The notes: generated by a model from the letters alone, not told the origin. 38,381 nt of DNA from Acidobacteriaceae bacterium (GCA_003152695.1 PMAT01000115.1:1-38381), one strand, 5' to 3'. Shown: positions 16,813 to 25,218, counted from the first letter of the stretch. Numbers and translations are program-made.

Positions 16813-18048
16813 GTGCCCACGCAGCGCATCGAGTTCGTTCCTGATCACGACGCCGAATTATTCGCCGCTGCTCCGGCGAGCGCGGCGGTGTTTCTGCTGC
16901 GCGGGGAGGACGAGGCCGGCGAGCCGTACGTCAGCAAGACCTCGAACCTGCGCCGCCGCTTGCAACGCCTGCTGGGCCCCGTCGATGGACAAACCCGCAA
17001 GCTGAACCTGCGCGAGCGCGTGCGCTGGGTCGAGTGGACGGCCACCGGCTCCGACTTCGAAGCTTCGTTCCTGCTCTACCAAACCCTGCGCCGCGAATTT
17101 CCCAAGGCCTACGACAGGCGCCTGCGCCTGCGTTTCGCGCCGCTGGTCAAGCTGATCCTCGACAATCCTTACCCGCGGGCGACAGTCACCACGCGCATCT
17201 CTGGAATGAAAAGCGGCGGGGGCGTCAAGGGCAACGCGCAATATTTTGGGCCGTTCGCCACCCGCGTCGCCGCCGAGAAGTTTGCCAACGATGCGCTCGA
17301 CCTGTTCAAGATGCGCCGCTGCGTTGACGATCTCCATCCCGACCCGCAATTTCCCGGCTGCATTTATTCCGAGATGAAGATGTGCCTGGCGCCCTGCTTC
17401 AAGGGATGCACGGACGAGGAATACGCAGTCGAAGTGGGGCGCGTGCAGCAGTTTTTCGAAAGCGGCGGGCACTCGCTGGTGCGCGAGATCGAGCGGCAGC
17501 GCGACGACGCCTCCACCAATCTCGATTTCGAGGCCGCCGCCGCTTTGCACACCCGGCTGGAGAAGGTGAAGGCCGCGGCCGCGCAACTGCCCGACATTGT
17601 GCGCCGTCTCGACGAACTGAACGGCGTGATGGTGCAGCCGTCGGCGGACCGCGAATCGGTGGCGCTGTTCAAGATTGCCGGCGGGCGCATCTGCGCTCCC
17701 GTCGCCCTCAACGTCGGTCAGCCAACGGGCACCGCGCAACTCGTCTCGAAGCCGCAGTCCCAATCCATGGAGTCGCGTATCACCGAGGCGCTGGCCGAGG
17801 TGGAAGCCCCCAAGCTGCGCGGGGCGCTGGAGTGGATGGAGCACCTCGCGCTGCTGAAGCGCTGGTACTACCGCACCATCAAGGCCGGCGAATTGTTTCT
17901 GGCCGATGACGGCGAGCTGCCGATGCGGCGCGTGGTGCGTGGCGTGTCGCGCGTCTTTCGCGGCGAGAAGCCCGCCGGCGACCTCAGCGAGACCGCCGGA
18001 GACTACTGGAAGTTCCGCGCTCGCGAAGCCGGGCTGCGGGAAAGCTAG
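16813..18048 (+). CDS. UvrC-like protein lacking the C-terminal nuclease domain
   Basis: 411 residues from GTG at 16813 (an in-frame GTG at 16795 overlaps the -10 box). Domain order is that of UvrC: a GIY-YIG-like N-terminus (VFLLRG, then YVSKTSNLRRRL), a linker with GPFATRVAAEKF, a cysteine cluster (MRRCVDD, PGCIY, KMCLAPCFKGC), and a UVR coiled-coil (STNLDFEAAAALHTRLEKV). UvrC makes the 3' cut with GIY-YIG and the 5' cut with a C-terminal RNase H-like domain; the latter is missing here. In the GIY-YIG motif the usual GVY is AVF and YVGK is YVSK, so 3' nuclease activity is doubtful. It may be a Cho/UvrC relative with a regulatory or UvrB-binding role. Two truncated copies of its 5' end lie upstream. 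Confidence 0.83.
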   Translation: MPTQRIEFVPDHDAELFAAAPASAAVFLLRGEDEAGEPYVSKTSNLRRRLQRLLGPVDGQTRKLNLRERVRWVEWTATGSDFEASFLLYQTLRREFPKAYDRRLRLRFAPLVKLILDNPYPRATVTTRISGMKSGGGVKGNAQYFGPFATRVAAEKFANDALDLFKMRRCVDDLHPDPQFPGCIYSEMKMCLAPCFKGCTDEEYAVEVGRVQQFFESGGHSLVREIERQRDDASTNLDFEAAAALHTRLEKVKAAAAQLPDIVRRLDELNGVMVQPSADRESVALFKIAGGRICAPVALNVGQPTGTAQLVSKPQSQSMESRITEALAEVEAPKLRGALEWMEHLALLKRWYYRTIKAGELFLADDGELPMRRVVRGVSRVFRGEKPAGDLSETAGDYWKFRAREAGLRES

Positions 18049-18157
18049 GCACATTACCCATACACATCTGAATTGTCCTGCTGAGCGAGCCCGCCGCGGC
18101 GGGCGACCTCGTCGCTCAGGATGACACTTCAAGAAATTATGTCCGCTTATGAATAAT
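18049..18157. repeat. Partial foldback repeat between convergent genes
   Basis: GTCCTGCTGAGCGAG, the perfect palindrome CCCGCCGCGGCGGG, then CTCGTCGCTCAGGATGAC (18074-18125 overall), followed by ATGAATAAT at 18149-18157. The 18-base right arm and the ATGAATAAT end are identical to those of the complete element at 25019-25213, so this is a shorter or truncated member of the same family. Confidence 0.6.
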
Positions 18158-18170
18158 CTTCCCCTAGGCG

Positions 18171-19103
18171 CTACTTTCCCGCGTTGGCTATTTCGAAGTC
18201 GGCCATCGACTTCACCGCGTCGTAGGGAATATTGGAACTGAGGCCCAGGATCCTGCGTCCGTTGAGGAAGAACGTTGGCGTGCTGGTGATGTTGAGTTTT
18301 TCGCCGAAGGCGACGGAATCCGCCACCCGCTTCGCCGTCTCCGGCTTGGCGACGCAAGCCGCAATCGCATCCGGATCGCCGCCCGCATCCTTCACATACC
18401 CCTTCAGCATCTGGTCAACGTTCTGCTCATTCACTTCGGCTTGGTGCTCGTAAACCGCAGCGATGAACTTCCACACGGCGTCGTTATTCGTCTGCCCCAG
18501 GCATTCTACATACTTGGCGCCAGGCAGCGCCCATTTGTGAATCCCCTCCAGCGGGAAGTTCTGAAACACCAGCCGGGCCTTGGGCTCTTCTTGCATCAGC
18601 CTGGTAATGTTCGGCTGCGCGGCCTTGCACGCCGGGCACTGCAGATCGCCGAACTCCACGATGGTGATGACTGCATCCCTCGGCCCCTGCGAGGGACCGT
18701 TGGCGCCCTTCAGCAGCTCGCGGTCCACGGCAAACGGATCGGCGCCGAACGGCACCAGGTCGCCAGTGAAGGCGTGCTTCTGATCGGCGGTCACGTAGAT
18801 GCGCGTCACCTGCTGACCCTGCGGCGTGTTGAAGACGACCGCGGCTTCGGAAAGACCGGCCGCCTCCGACGGTTTAATGTCCACCACTTTCCAGGTGAGG
18901 TCCTGGTTCCAGCCGAACATGTGCTTGAGGAACGCGTTGAATGTGGCCTCGCTGGGAAGCGACCCCTGCGAGTTGGCGGAGGACACGCCAGGAGCGGTCT
19001 TGGCGGGAGGCTTCAACGTGGTCGCGGGCGGTTGCTGCGCGTTGGCGCAGAGGCTGGCCAAGGCCAGAGCGGCGGTCATCAATACGACAGTGCAACGGTT
19101 CAT
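18171..19103 (-). CDS. DsbA-like thioredoxin-fold protein (exported)
   Basis: A 310-residue protein with a signal peptide (MNRCTVVLMTAALALAS, cleavage near CANAQ) and a C-terminal thioredoxin-fold domain. The active site is CPAC (C156, C159) in VEFGDLQCPACKAAQP, and the cis-proline is in the TSTPTFFLNGRRILG segment, as in DsbA/BdbD-type disulfide oxidoreductases. Residues 50-120 form an extra N-terminal region found in DsbA-family proteins of this type. It is probably periplasmic and may oxidise or isomerise disulfides. An AAGGAAGGA sits just before the ATG. nadE lies upstream, 64 bp away, with no functional link evident. Confidence 0.88.
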   Translation of the reverse strand: MNRCTVVLMTAALALASLCANAQQPPATTLKPPAKTAPGVSSANSQGSLPSEATFNAFLKHMFGWNQDLTWKVVDIKPSEAAGLSEAAVVFNTPQGQQVTRIYVTADQKHAFTGDLVPFGADPFAVDRELLKGANGPSQGPRDAVITIVEFGDLQCPACKAAQPNITRLMQEEPKARLVFQNFPLEGIHKWALPGAKYVECLGQTNNDAVWKFIAAVYEHQAEVNEQNVDQMLKGYVKDAGGDPDAIAACVAKPETAKRVADSVAFGEKLNITSTPTFFLNGRRILGLSSNIPYDAVKSMADFEIANAGK

Positions 19104-19167
19104 GGTTCCTTCCTTGTCTAAAACAAATGTCTAAAGCAAATGTGCAAATCCAATGTGCAAGGGTAGG

Positions 19168-20808
19168 TTACATCTCCGCCTTGGCGGCGATGGGATAGCG
19201 GCGCCCAAAGCCGAATGCTTTTTCGGAAATCTTCAGGCCGGGAGCGGCTTGCTGGCGCTTGTATTCGCTCTTGTCCACCATGCGAGCCACCTTGCGCACC
19301 AGCTCTGGAGCGTAGCCGCGCTGCGCTGCAATTGCCTCTGGAGACAGGTTGTCTTCCACGTAGTCTTCCAGGATGGCATCGAGAACTTCGTAGGGCGGCA
19401 GCGAGTCGCTGTCCTTCTGGTCAGGCCGCAATTCCGCGGATGGAGGCTTTTCTATGGTGGACGCGGGAATCACCGGCGAACGCGAATTCACGTAGCGTGC
19501 CAGGCGGTAGACCAGCGTTTTGGGCACGTCGGAGATGACCGCCAGTCCGCCGCACATGTCTCCATAGAGAGTGCAGTAGCCCACTCCAATCTCCGACTTA
19601 TTTCCGGTGGTCAGCAGCAGCGCGCCGAACTTGTTGGACACCGCCATCAGCAACGAGCCGCGAATACGCGCCTGAATATTTTCTTCGGTCACATCCTCCT
19701 GACGGCCAGCGAAGGTGGGCTTCAGCGCTTTCTGGTAGCACTCGAAGATGTCAACAATCGGCACCAGGTCAAACGAGATACCGAGGTTGCGGGCCAAGGC
19801 CGCAGAATCATCAATGCTGCCGCGCGAAGAATACGGCCCGGGCATGCCTACCGCGATAACGTTCTCGGGCCCCAGCGCGTCCACCGCGATGCAGGCGGTG
19901 ATCGCCGAATCGATACCGCCGCTCAGTCCCAGCACGACCTGGTGGAAGCCGCACTTGTGCACGTAATCGCGAGTGCCCAACACCAGCGCCGAATAAACGC
20001 TCGCCTCCAGTCCTTCCTCAGCCGGGTGCAGGTCGCCGGTAAGCGACTCGCTGTCAAAGCAGACGAAGTCCTCCTCGAACGACTTGGCTCGCGCGATTAC
20101 CCGCCCATCGGGACCCAGGGCGAAACTCGATCCATCAAACACCAGGCTGTCGTTTCCGCCCACCTGGTTCACCAGCACAACCGGAATGCGGTAGTGCCGG
20201 GCAATCGTAGCCAGCATGTCAAGCCGCAGTTCGCGTTTGTGAAGATAAAACGGAGAGGCCGAAATGTTCAGCAGGATCTGTCCACCGGCGCCGATCAAGT
20301 CTTGCACGGGATCGACTCCGTACAGTTGGCGGTCCCAGAAGTTTTTGTCGTTCCAGGCGTCCTCGCAAACCGTGAGCGCCAACTGCTTCCCGTCAAGGGC
20401 CAGCAGTTGCTGGCGATCGGCGGGCGCGAAGTTGCGCATCTCGTCAAACACGTCGTAGCTGGGCAGCAGGCGTTTCGATTGGATGGCGGCGATCTTTCCG
20501 TCGCGCAGCAGCGCCGCCGAATTCATCACCGACTTGCCGGTAGTGGAATTGGCCGGAGTCACCAGACCGCAAATCACGGCAATGCCCTGAGTCGCTACGG
20601 CGATCGCTTCCGCGGCTTGCCGGTTGCGCTCCACAAACCACGGGCGCTCCACCAGATCGCGCGGGGGATAGCCGCAAACACTCAGCTCGGGAAAGAGAAT
20701 GAGATCGGCGCCGGCGCTTTTCGCCCGTCGCGCGTACTCGATGATTTTTGCCGAATTGCCCGCGAAATCGCCGACGGTGGTGTTGATCTGGCCAAGTACA
20801 ATCCTCAC
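19168..20808 (-). CDS. nadE: Glutamine-dependent NAD+ synthetase
   Basis: Catalyses the last step of NAD synthesis, amidating nicotinic acid adenine dinucleotide with ammonia made from glutamine. An N-terminal nitrilase-type amidase carries the Glu-Lys-Cys triad (E41 in FPELSVCGYPP, K112 in SKRLLP, C148 in TVCEDAW). A C-terminal ATP-pyrophosphatase domain has the P-loop SGGIDS at about 296-301. The length of 546 residues is right for the two-domain form. The GTG at 20808 gives the family start (M)RIVLGQINTTVGDF; a TTG at 20844 is in frame but lies inside the promoter. TACACT ends six bases before this GTG, so a leaderless mRNA is predicted. Confidence 0.95.
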   Translation of the reverse strand: MRIVLGQINTTVGDFAGNSAKIIEYARRAKSAGADLILFPELSVCGYPPRDLVERPWFVERNRQAAEAIAVATQGIAVICGLVTPANSTTGKSVMNSAALLRDGKIAAIQSKRLLPSYDVFDEMRNFAPADRQQLLALDGKQLALTVCEDAWNDKNFWDRQLYGVDPVQDLIGAGGQILLNISASPFYLHKRELRLDMLATIARHYRIPVVLVNQVGGNDSLVFDGSSFALGPDGRVIARAKSFEEDFVCFDSESLTGDLHPAEEGLEASVYSALVLGTRDYVHKCGFHQVVLGLSGGIDSAITACIAVDALGPENVIAVGMPGPYSSRGSIDDSAALARNLGISFDLVPIVDIFECYQKALKPTFAGRQEDVTEENIQARIRGSLLMAVSNKFGALLLTTGNKSEIGVGYCTLYGDMCGGLAVISDVPKTLVYRLARYVNSRSPVIPASTIEKPPSAELRPDQKDSDSLPPYEVLDAILEDYVEDNLSPEAIAAQRGYAPELVRKVARMVDKSEYKRQQAAPGLKISEKAFGFGRRYPIAAKAEM

Positions 20809-20814
20809 CTTAAC

Positions 20815-20844
20815 AGTGTAAAGGGGCGCGCGTGGGGCTGCCAA
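20815..20844 (-). promoter_or_regulatory. nadE promoter with leaderless geometry
   Basis: On the minus strand: TTGGCA (20844-20839), 18 bp spacer, TACACT (20820-20815), six bases, then GTG at 20808. Both hexamers are near consensus. Confidence 0.65.
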
Positions 20845-20856
20845 ATGGACTGCACA

Positions 20857-21903
20857 TCAGAGACTCGCGACCCAATGCGGCGGGGTCCCCGGATCCGTTC
20901 CCGGGGTGGAGGCGGGACCAGGAGAGCCTGGAGGATACGGCGGGTTGGGCTGAGTCTGGGTCCCGCTGTCTTGCGGATACACCTCTTGCTCCCCCGGACG
21001 GAGCAAGGTGGGAGCGTTCGCCGGTTTTCCGGCCGGCTTCTTCTGGGCAACTTCCGTATCGGCGGTCTTGAGGTCCACTTCCTTTTCCGTGCGGACAATC
21101 TTCTCTCCGCCCACGGTCATGATCTCCAATCGCGCCACCACGGCGCCTTGGAAGCGCACAAACTCCACTTCCTCAGGGGGATTGCCGTAGATCCATTCTT
21201 CGTAGTCCTGGCCCTTGTCGTCCTTGTCGCGAATCTTTTTGGCCGGCCGTCCTTTAGCGTAGATCACCATATCGCGGTCCATGCCTACCAGGACCTTGTG
21301 GTTCTTGATGGCCTCTTGGACCTTGGGCGGCAAGGTCTTCTGGTAAGCCTCAGCCTGATTGAGCGCCTTGAAATCGAAGACTGGCGACAGCAAATCGCGG
21401 ACTTGATCGCCGGTCAGCTCGGGCACATATTTATCGAACGCCAGCGTTACCTGGGAGCCTTTGGCCGCGAGGCTCTTGGGTGCTCCGCCCACCGGGCCCA
21501 TAACATTTCCGTTGCCCGCCTGAATGTGCTGATACCACTTCTCGTGTTTCTTGAGGCCGCCGTTGATCTCGAGGACGATTGAGTTGTCTTTGATTACCAC
21601 GTTGGAAATGACGACCCGGTCGCCCGGCCGGGCCGCCAGTCCGTGTTCGCTGATCAATTCCGTAACCTGCTTGTCGTTGGGAGTGACGACTCCATTCTTG
21701 ATTTGCAATCCCTTTTCACCCATGGGGAACAAGCGGCGCGCAAAAACGCGCTCGGCCGTCAGATCGCGCATCACCAACATGCGAGTTTGCGACGTCATTT
21801 TTTCCGTCGGTAGTTTGGCCGGCGCCTTGGCGTCATCGGCAAATGCGAACATCGCCGGCAGCAGAAGCGCCGTAGCGAATAGCGGGAAACAATTGCGGCT
21901 CAT
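20857..21903 (-). CDS. Uncharacterised exported protein with proline-rich tail
   Basis: No named family is recognised. The start is ATG at 21903, because a TATAAT at 21925-21930 would start transcription upstream of it, and it opens a signal peptide MSRNCFPLFATALLLPAMFAFA. The mature part has ordered segments (PGDRVVISNVVIKDNSIVLEI, VTLAFDKYVPELT, KNHKVLVGMDRDMVIYAKG, YEEWIYGNPPEEVEFVRFQG), the last resembling the SmpA/OmlA-like pattern of a short outer-membrane-assembly domain, which is only a suggestion. The last 60 residues are low-complexity Pro/Thr/Gly. Probably periplasmic or lipoprotein-like without a clear lipobox. Confidence 0.7.
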   Translation of the reverse strand: MSRNCFPLFATALLLPAMFAFADDAKAPAKLPTEKMTSQTRMLVMRDLTAERVFARRLFPMGEKGLQIKNGVVTPNDKQVTELISEHGLAARPGDRVVISNVVIKDNSIVLEINGGLKKHEKWYQHIQAGNGNVMGPVGGAPKSLAAKGSQVTLAFDKYVPELTGDQVRDLLSPVFDFKALNQAEAYQKTLPPKVQEAIKNHKVLVGMDRDMVIYAKGRPAKKIRDKDDKGQDYEEWIYGNPPEEVEFVRFQGAVVARLEIMTVGGEKIVRTEKEVDLKTADTEVAQKKPAGKPANAPTLLRPGEQEVYPQDSGTQTQPNPPYPPGSPGPASTPGTDPGTPPHWVASL

Positions 21904-21924
21904 GGAAATCCCCACTTGCCTCAA

Positions 21925-21930
21925 ATTATA
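21925..21930 (-). promoter_or_regulatory. -10 box (TATAAT) of the exported-protein gene
   Basis: A consensus TATAAT 21 bases before the ATG at 21903. It decides the start by ruling out an in-frame codon at 21924. No clear -35 box. Confidence 0.6.
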
Positions 21931-21954
21931 GGCCCATCCCAGCCGGGATACACC

Positions 21955-22860
21955 CTAGGGTTGGATGCCCGAAAAGCTGTCGCGGTGTTCTGTCTCCGGC
22001 AGAGGCATTGCCGGTCGAGCGAAATGCGCCAACGGTAGCTTCCAAACCATCACGATCCCCGCCAGGATGATGACAACCGTCGTCGCGCTGGCCTCTACGC
22101 CGTAGCTCCCGCCTGTGACCCAAGTCGGCCCGCCCACGGTGGTCCGCACCACAACGTTGAAAAGCCGAAAGCCGCTTACCGGCAGGCCGAAGAGGGCCCC
22201 GAGAGCGAAATTCCAGCCGAAATGAATGCCCCATGGCAACCACAAAGCTCGGGTCCGCAGGTAGGAAATGGAGAGAAGCACGCCGATCAGGATGGTATTC
22301 ACCAGTCCCCAAAGGCTGGCGCCGGGATTGGCCAGGTGCACCGCCCCGAACATCACCGAGAAGACCGCGATCGCGCCGCTTGCGCCGATGCCCTGTTCCA
22401 GGTGTTGAAAGGGATAGCCACGAAACACCAACTCCTCGGCGAGCGCGCCCAGGAGAAGAATCAACAGTACGGCGCCGAACCTCGGTAAGGTGTGCACGCT
22501 GAGGCGAAAGCGGGTGCTGGTGTGGCCCCAAATCTCGATCGGAACAGCCGCCAAGACCGCCAGTCCGAATGCTACGAGGCAGCCGAATGTGAATTGCTTG
22601 AGCCAGCCTTTTGCCCGCGGCAATCCCAAGGCGGCGAAATAATGACCTTCAACGTGGTCGGCGGCGGTCAGCATCCAGACGAACAGCGCGATTAGCAGCA
22701 AAGCCAACAGAGGACGGAAGACCGCCTCCAGGAGCAGGACGCGATCGCCCGCTACCGCCCCGGCAGCGTAACCCGCGACCAGAAATGCCAGCACCGAAAA
22801 CAAAGTTGACACCACGAACGCCCACATCGGATGAAGGCGTCCCGTGCTGGTGGTGAACAT
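21955..22860 (-). CDS. CPBP-family intramembrane protease (second copy)
   Basis: A 301-residue polytopic membrane protein with the CPBP motifs AEELVFRGYP (E142, E143, R147), H175 in VHLANPG, and H213/N217 in HFGWNF. It shares a C-terminal pattern (SG, GGP, TGGSYGVEAS) with the CPBP protein at 4535-5356, marking a common subfamily. The start codon lies two bases after the stop of the upstream GHMP kinase gene, so the two are almost certainly co-transcribed. The substrate is unknown. A PxxPL(P)-type hydrophilic tail follows the last membrane segment. Confidence 0.88.
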   Translation of the reverse strand: MFTTSTGRLHPMWAFVVSTLFSVLAFLVAGYAAGAVAGDRVLLLEAVFRPLLALLLIALFVWMLTAADHVEGHYFAALGLPRAKGWLKQFTFGCLVAFGLAVLAAVPIEIWGHTSTRFRLSVHTLPRFGAVLLILLLGALAEELVFRGYPFQHLEQGIGASGAIAVFSVMFGAVHLANPGASLWGLVNTILIGVLLSISYLRTRALWLPWGIHFGWNFALGALFGLPVSGFRLFNVVVRTTVGGPTWVTGGSYGVEASATTVVIILAGIVMVWKLPLAHFARPAMPLPETEHRDSFSGIQP

Positions 22861-22862
22861 AG

Positions 22863-23942
22863 CTAGACCTTGGCCGTCTTCCGCCGCGGCGCTGAGTGAA
22901 ACGCCAGTCCCTGGCGTGCGACAGAAAAATTCAGCAGTTCGCCGCCCTGGTTGCGAATAACGTTGCGAACCGCGTCCTCGACTCGCTGGCGTGAGCCCGG
23001 TTCAATGAAAACAATCACGCAGCCGCCGCCTCCGGCGCCGCAAACTTTGGCGGCCCGCGCACCGTTCCGCCGGGCCACGCCGATCAGCTTGTCAATCAAC
23101 GGGGTAGCGATGCCGGGAGCGTTGGTCCGTCGCAGCTTCCACTCCTCCCGCAGCAGGCGCTCCACGTCGTCCCATCGTGTTTCAGCCAGGGCGCGGTGCA
23201 TGGCCTGGGCAATGCGCGAGATTTCCGCGAAGTTGTGTATGACGCGCTTGTTGCCGTCAATGTGCTGCTTGAACACCTCCCAGTTGTTGATGCCCGACCG
23301 CCTCGGCACGCCGGTGTAGAGGAGAACGAACCGCTGATCGATCTCGTCGAGCGAAACCGGGACCGCCTCCCAGCGGACGCCGTCAGGCTCCAGATGGATC
23401 GCGCTCACCCCGCCATACATCGCCGGATAATAATCCTGGCAGCCGGTAGGCACGCGGATCAGTTGCGCTTCGACATTCTGGGCAAGGACGCGAATCTGTT
23501 CGATATCAATCTTGCGCCCAACAAAGTGCGCCAGTGCCGCGGCGGTGGCGATCATCAGCGCCGAAGAACCGGAGATGCCTGCGCCCGCGGGGGATTCCGA
23601 GTGCGTCTCCAGGGTGAAGCCTGCGTCCGGCTTGAAGAAGCGCACCAGATGGGCCGCCAATGGGTGCTGATAGGTCTTCGCCGCCAACAATTCGTCAAGC
23701 CCGGCAAAGCGTTCGTGTCGCCCGGTGTCCTGCGATCGCAGAATGATTTCCCGTCCGCGGCGCGGAGTGATTTTGCAACGGGTCAGGATGTTGAGAGCAA
23801 CGTTTACGCTCACCGCGCCGGGATGGAAAAGGTACAGCGGCCAGATGTCGAGTGTCCCTCCGGCCAGATCGGCGCGGCACGGCGCTGTGGTAACAATCTC
23901 GTCGCGGTTCACCGGGGACATCGGTTGAGACATGGTTTTCAT
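22863..23942 (-). CDS. GHMP-family sugar/small-molecule kinase
   Basis: A kinase of the galactokinase / homoserine / mevalonate / phosphomevalonate family. The N-terminal motif is APCRADLAGGTLDIWP, the ATP-binding motif 2 is SPAGAGISGSSALM, and motif 3 is AKVCGAGGGGCVIVF. The first motif resembles heptose-7-phosphate kinase (HddA) and L-fucose kinase types, so a sugar or sugar-phosphate substrate is likely, but this is inference. The start is ATG at 23942 (MKTMSQPMSP); the frame is open to 24068 but would overlap the upstream gene. It sits between hpnK-like and CPBP genes in an apparent operon and may serve envelope sugar synthesis. Confidence 0.85.
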   Translation of the reverse strand: MKTMSQPMSPVNRDEIVTTAPCRADLAGGTLDIWPLYLFHPGAVSVNVALNILTRCKITPRRGREIILRSQDTGRHERFAGLDELLAAKTYQHPLAAHLVRFFKPDAGFTLETHSESPAGAGISGSSALMIATAAALAHFVGRKIDIEQIRVLAQNVEAQLIRVPTGCQDYYPAMYGGVSAIHLEPDGVRWEAVPVSLDEIDQRFVLLYTGVPRRSGINNWEVFKQHIDGNKRVIHNFAEISRIAQAMHRALAETRWDDVERLLREEWKLRRTNAPGIATPLIDKLIGVARRNGARAAKVCGAGGGGCVIVFIEPGSRQRVEDAVRNVIRNQGGELLNFSVARQGLAFHSAPRRKTAKV

Positions 23943-24055
23943 AAGAGCGCCTGCGGAGAAAACCGCTTTGAAGGGACCCGGCCTCAGCCGCGTCGTCTCA
24001 CAACAGTTGCGATTAGACGGGACAGCTATTGTAGCGCGGCGAGCGATTGACGCAG

Positions 24056-24946
24056 TCACAGATCCCAATACGTGATCAACTCAATCCCCCGGCGCTGCAG
24101 GACCTCTTTCGCTTCCGGCGAGGTCAGCAGCGCGAGTTCCTGCACTCGCGATTCCCGCAATCGGGTGTCAACCTTGTCGAGATCAGCGTCGTTGTAGCCG
24201 GGGTGGCAGACAAACTCCCATGTGCCGTCTGGAATGCTGTCGGCGATCGCGGTGAAGAGTTTCAAGTCGAGACATCCGGTGACCAGCACGGCAAGCGATC
24301 CGTCGGTCGTGCGCATGCCGTGGGCCTCAACCTCGCGGCGGAACCTGGCGGCAAAGTTGCGCAGCACGTTCAATTCGGCGAAACGCAACCACAGCGTGCG
24401 CTTGCGCAGCAGATCTACGATCGGCAATGGCCACACCCGGCCAAATGGATTGCGCACCGCTGGAACGCCGCGCTCCCGCGCCGCTCGCAGCAATGGCTTC
24501 AGCGCGGCGGGAAACATGTGGGCATGCTTGTGGGTGTCGAAATGAGACAGCCGCACCCCCGCAGCTTGCAGGCGCTCGAACTGCGCGCTGGCTTCCGCTT
24601 CGATCTCGCTAGGGTTGAGCTTGTTGCGGAAAGAAGCTATGACAAAGTCATTGAGCTTGACGCGAAATTGGCGGCTACCGTTTTGTGCACCTGGTTGCAG
24701 CAGGCTGCCTACGCGGTCCGCCGGCAAGAGCGGCTCGCCATCAAGCAGCACAACGTGGCAGCCCACGCTGAAGTGCGCGTGGCTTGCCGCCAGCGCGCGC
24801 GCCATACCGGCCGCTTCGCCGAACGCTCCCGCATTCGCCATCAGCGTGGACGAGGTCACAATCCCGCCCTCTTGCGCCTCGACGATGGCGCGATTCACTC
24901 CCGCGGTCAAACCGAAGTCGTCGGCATTGACGATGAGCCTGCGCAC
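24056..24946 (-). CDS. hpnK: YdjC/ChbG-type deacetylase, HpnK-like
   Basis: A 296-residue metal-dependent deacetylase of the YdjC family. The metal-binding Asp pair D9/D10 is in LIVNADDFGLT, H64 in VGCHVVLLDGEPLLP, and the DTHKHAHMFP box (D137, H139) follows. The wording matches HpnK, the hopanoid-biosynthesis-associated member, which is proposed to remove the acetyl group from the glucosamine-containing hopanoid side chain. No other hopanoid gene is in the window, so the symbol rests on sequence pattern. The start is GTG at 24946, with TACACT ending six bases upstream. The GHMP kinase gene lies 113 bp downstream. Confidence 0.85.
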   Translation of the reverse strand: MRRLIVNADDFGLTAGVNRAIVEAQEGGIVTSSTLMANAGAFGEAAGMARALAASHAHFSVGCHVVLLDGEPLLPADRVGSLLQPGAQNGSRQFRVKLNDFVIASFRNKLNPSEIEAEASAQFERLQAAGVRLSHFDTHKHAHMFPAALKPLLRAARERGVPAVRNPFGRVWPLPIVDLLRKRTLWLRFAELNVLRNFAARFRREVEAHGMRTTDGSLAVLVTGCLDLKLFTAIADSIPDGTWEFVCHPGYNDADLDKVDTRLRESRVQELALLTSPEAKEVLQRRGIELITYWDL

Positions 24947-24952
24947 GGCATC

Positions 24953-24958
24953 AGTGTA
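24953..24958 (-). promoter_or_regulatory. -10 box of the hpnK-like gene; predicted leaderless start
   Basis: TACACT, then six bases, then GTG at 24946, the same spacing as at nadE, the UvrC-like gene and the dehydrogenase gene. No clear -35 box. Confidence 0.55.
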
Positions 24959-25018
24959 GCAGCGGAAATCGGATGGGCGGCGCTCAGAGCGGGCGGCCCG
25001 CAGAGCCTTCTAGCCTGG

Positions 25019-25213
25019 ATTATTCATAAGTGTCATCCTGAGCGACGAGGTCGCCGTGGCGACCGAGGAATCGAAGGAACCCTTTGGTTGCCAGCAATCC
25101 CCGACTCGGTGCTCAGCACACGCGGCTACGCTGTGATTTCTCGCAGCTATAGGGGTCCTTCGACTCCTCGCTGCGCTCGTCGCTCAGGATGACAATTCAA
25201 AATCATGAATAAT
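25019..25213. repeat. MITE-like foldback element
   Basis: A 195 bp imperfect palindrome bounded by ATTATTCAT and ATGAATAAT. Inside are perfect 18 bp inverted repeats GTCATCCTGAGCGACGAG (25032-25049) and its complement (25176-25193), with further inverted matches around TCGAAGGA / TCCTTCGA. No open frame is present. It fills the gap between the hpnK-like and PagL-like genes and shares its ends with 18049-18157. Confidence 0.7.
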
Positions 25214-25218
25214 GCAGG

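Noticed and set aside
16858-18357. Very long (499-codon) frame on the minus strand opposite the UvrC-like gene
   Set aside because: It is the antisense shadow expected in high-GC coding DNA; the plus-strand protein has clear UvrC domains.
19153-21582. Very long (809-codon) plus-strand frame across nadE and the next gene
   Set aside because: Shadow of two minus-strand genes, one of which (nadE) is certain; its residues show no family pattern.
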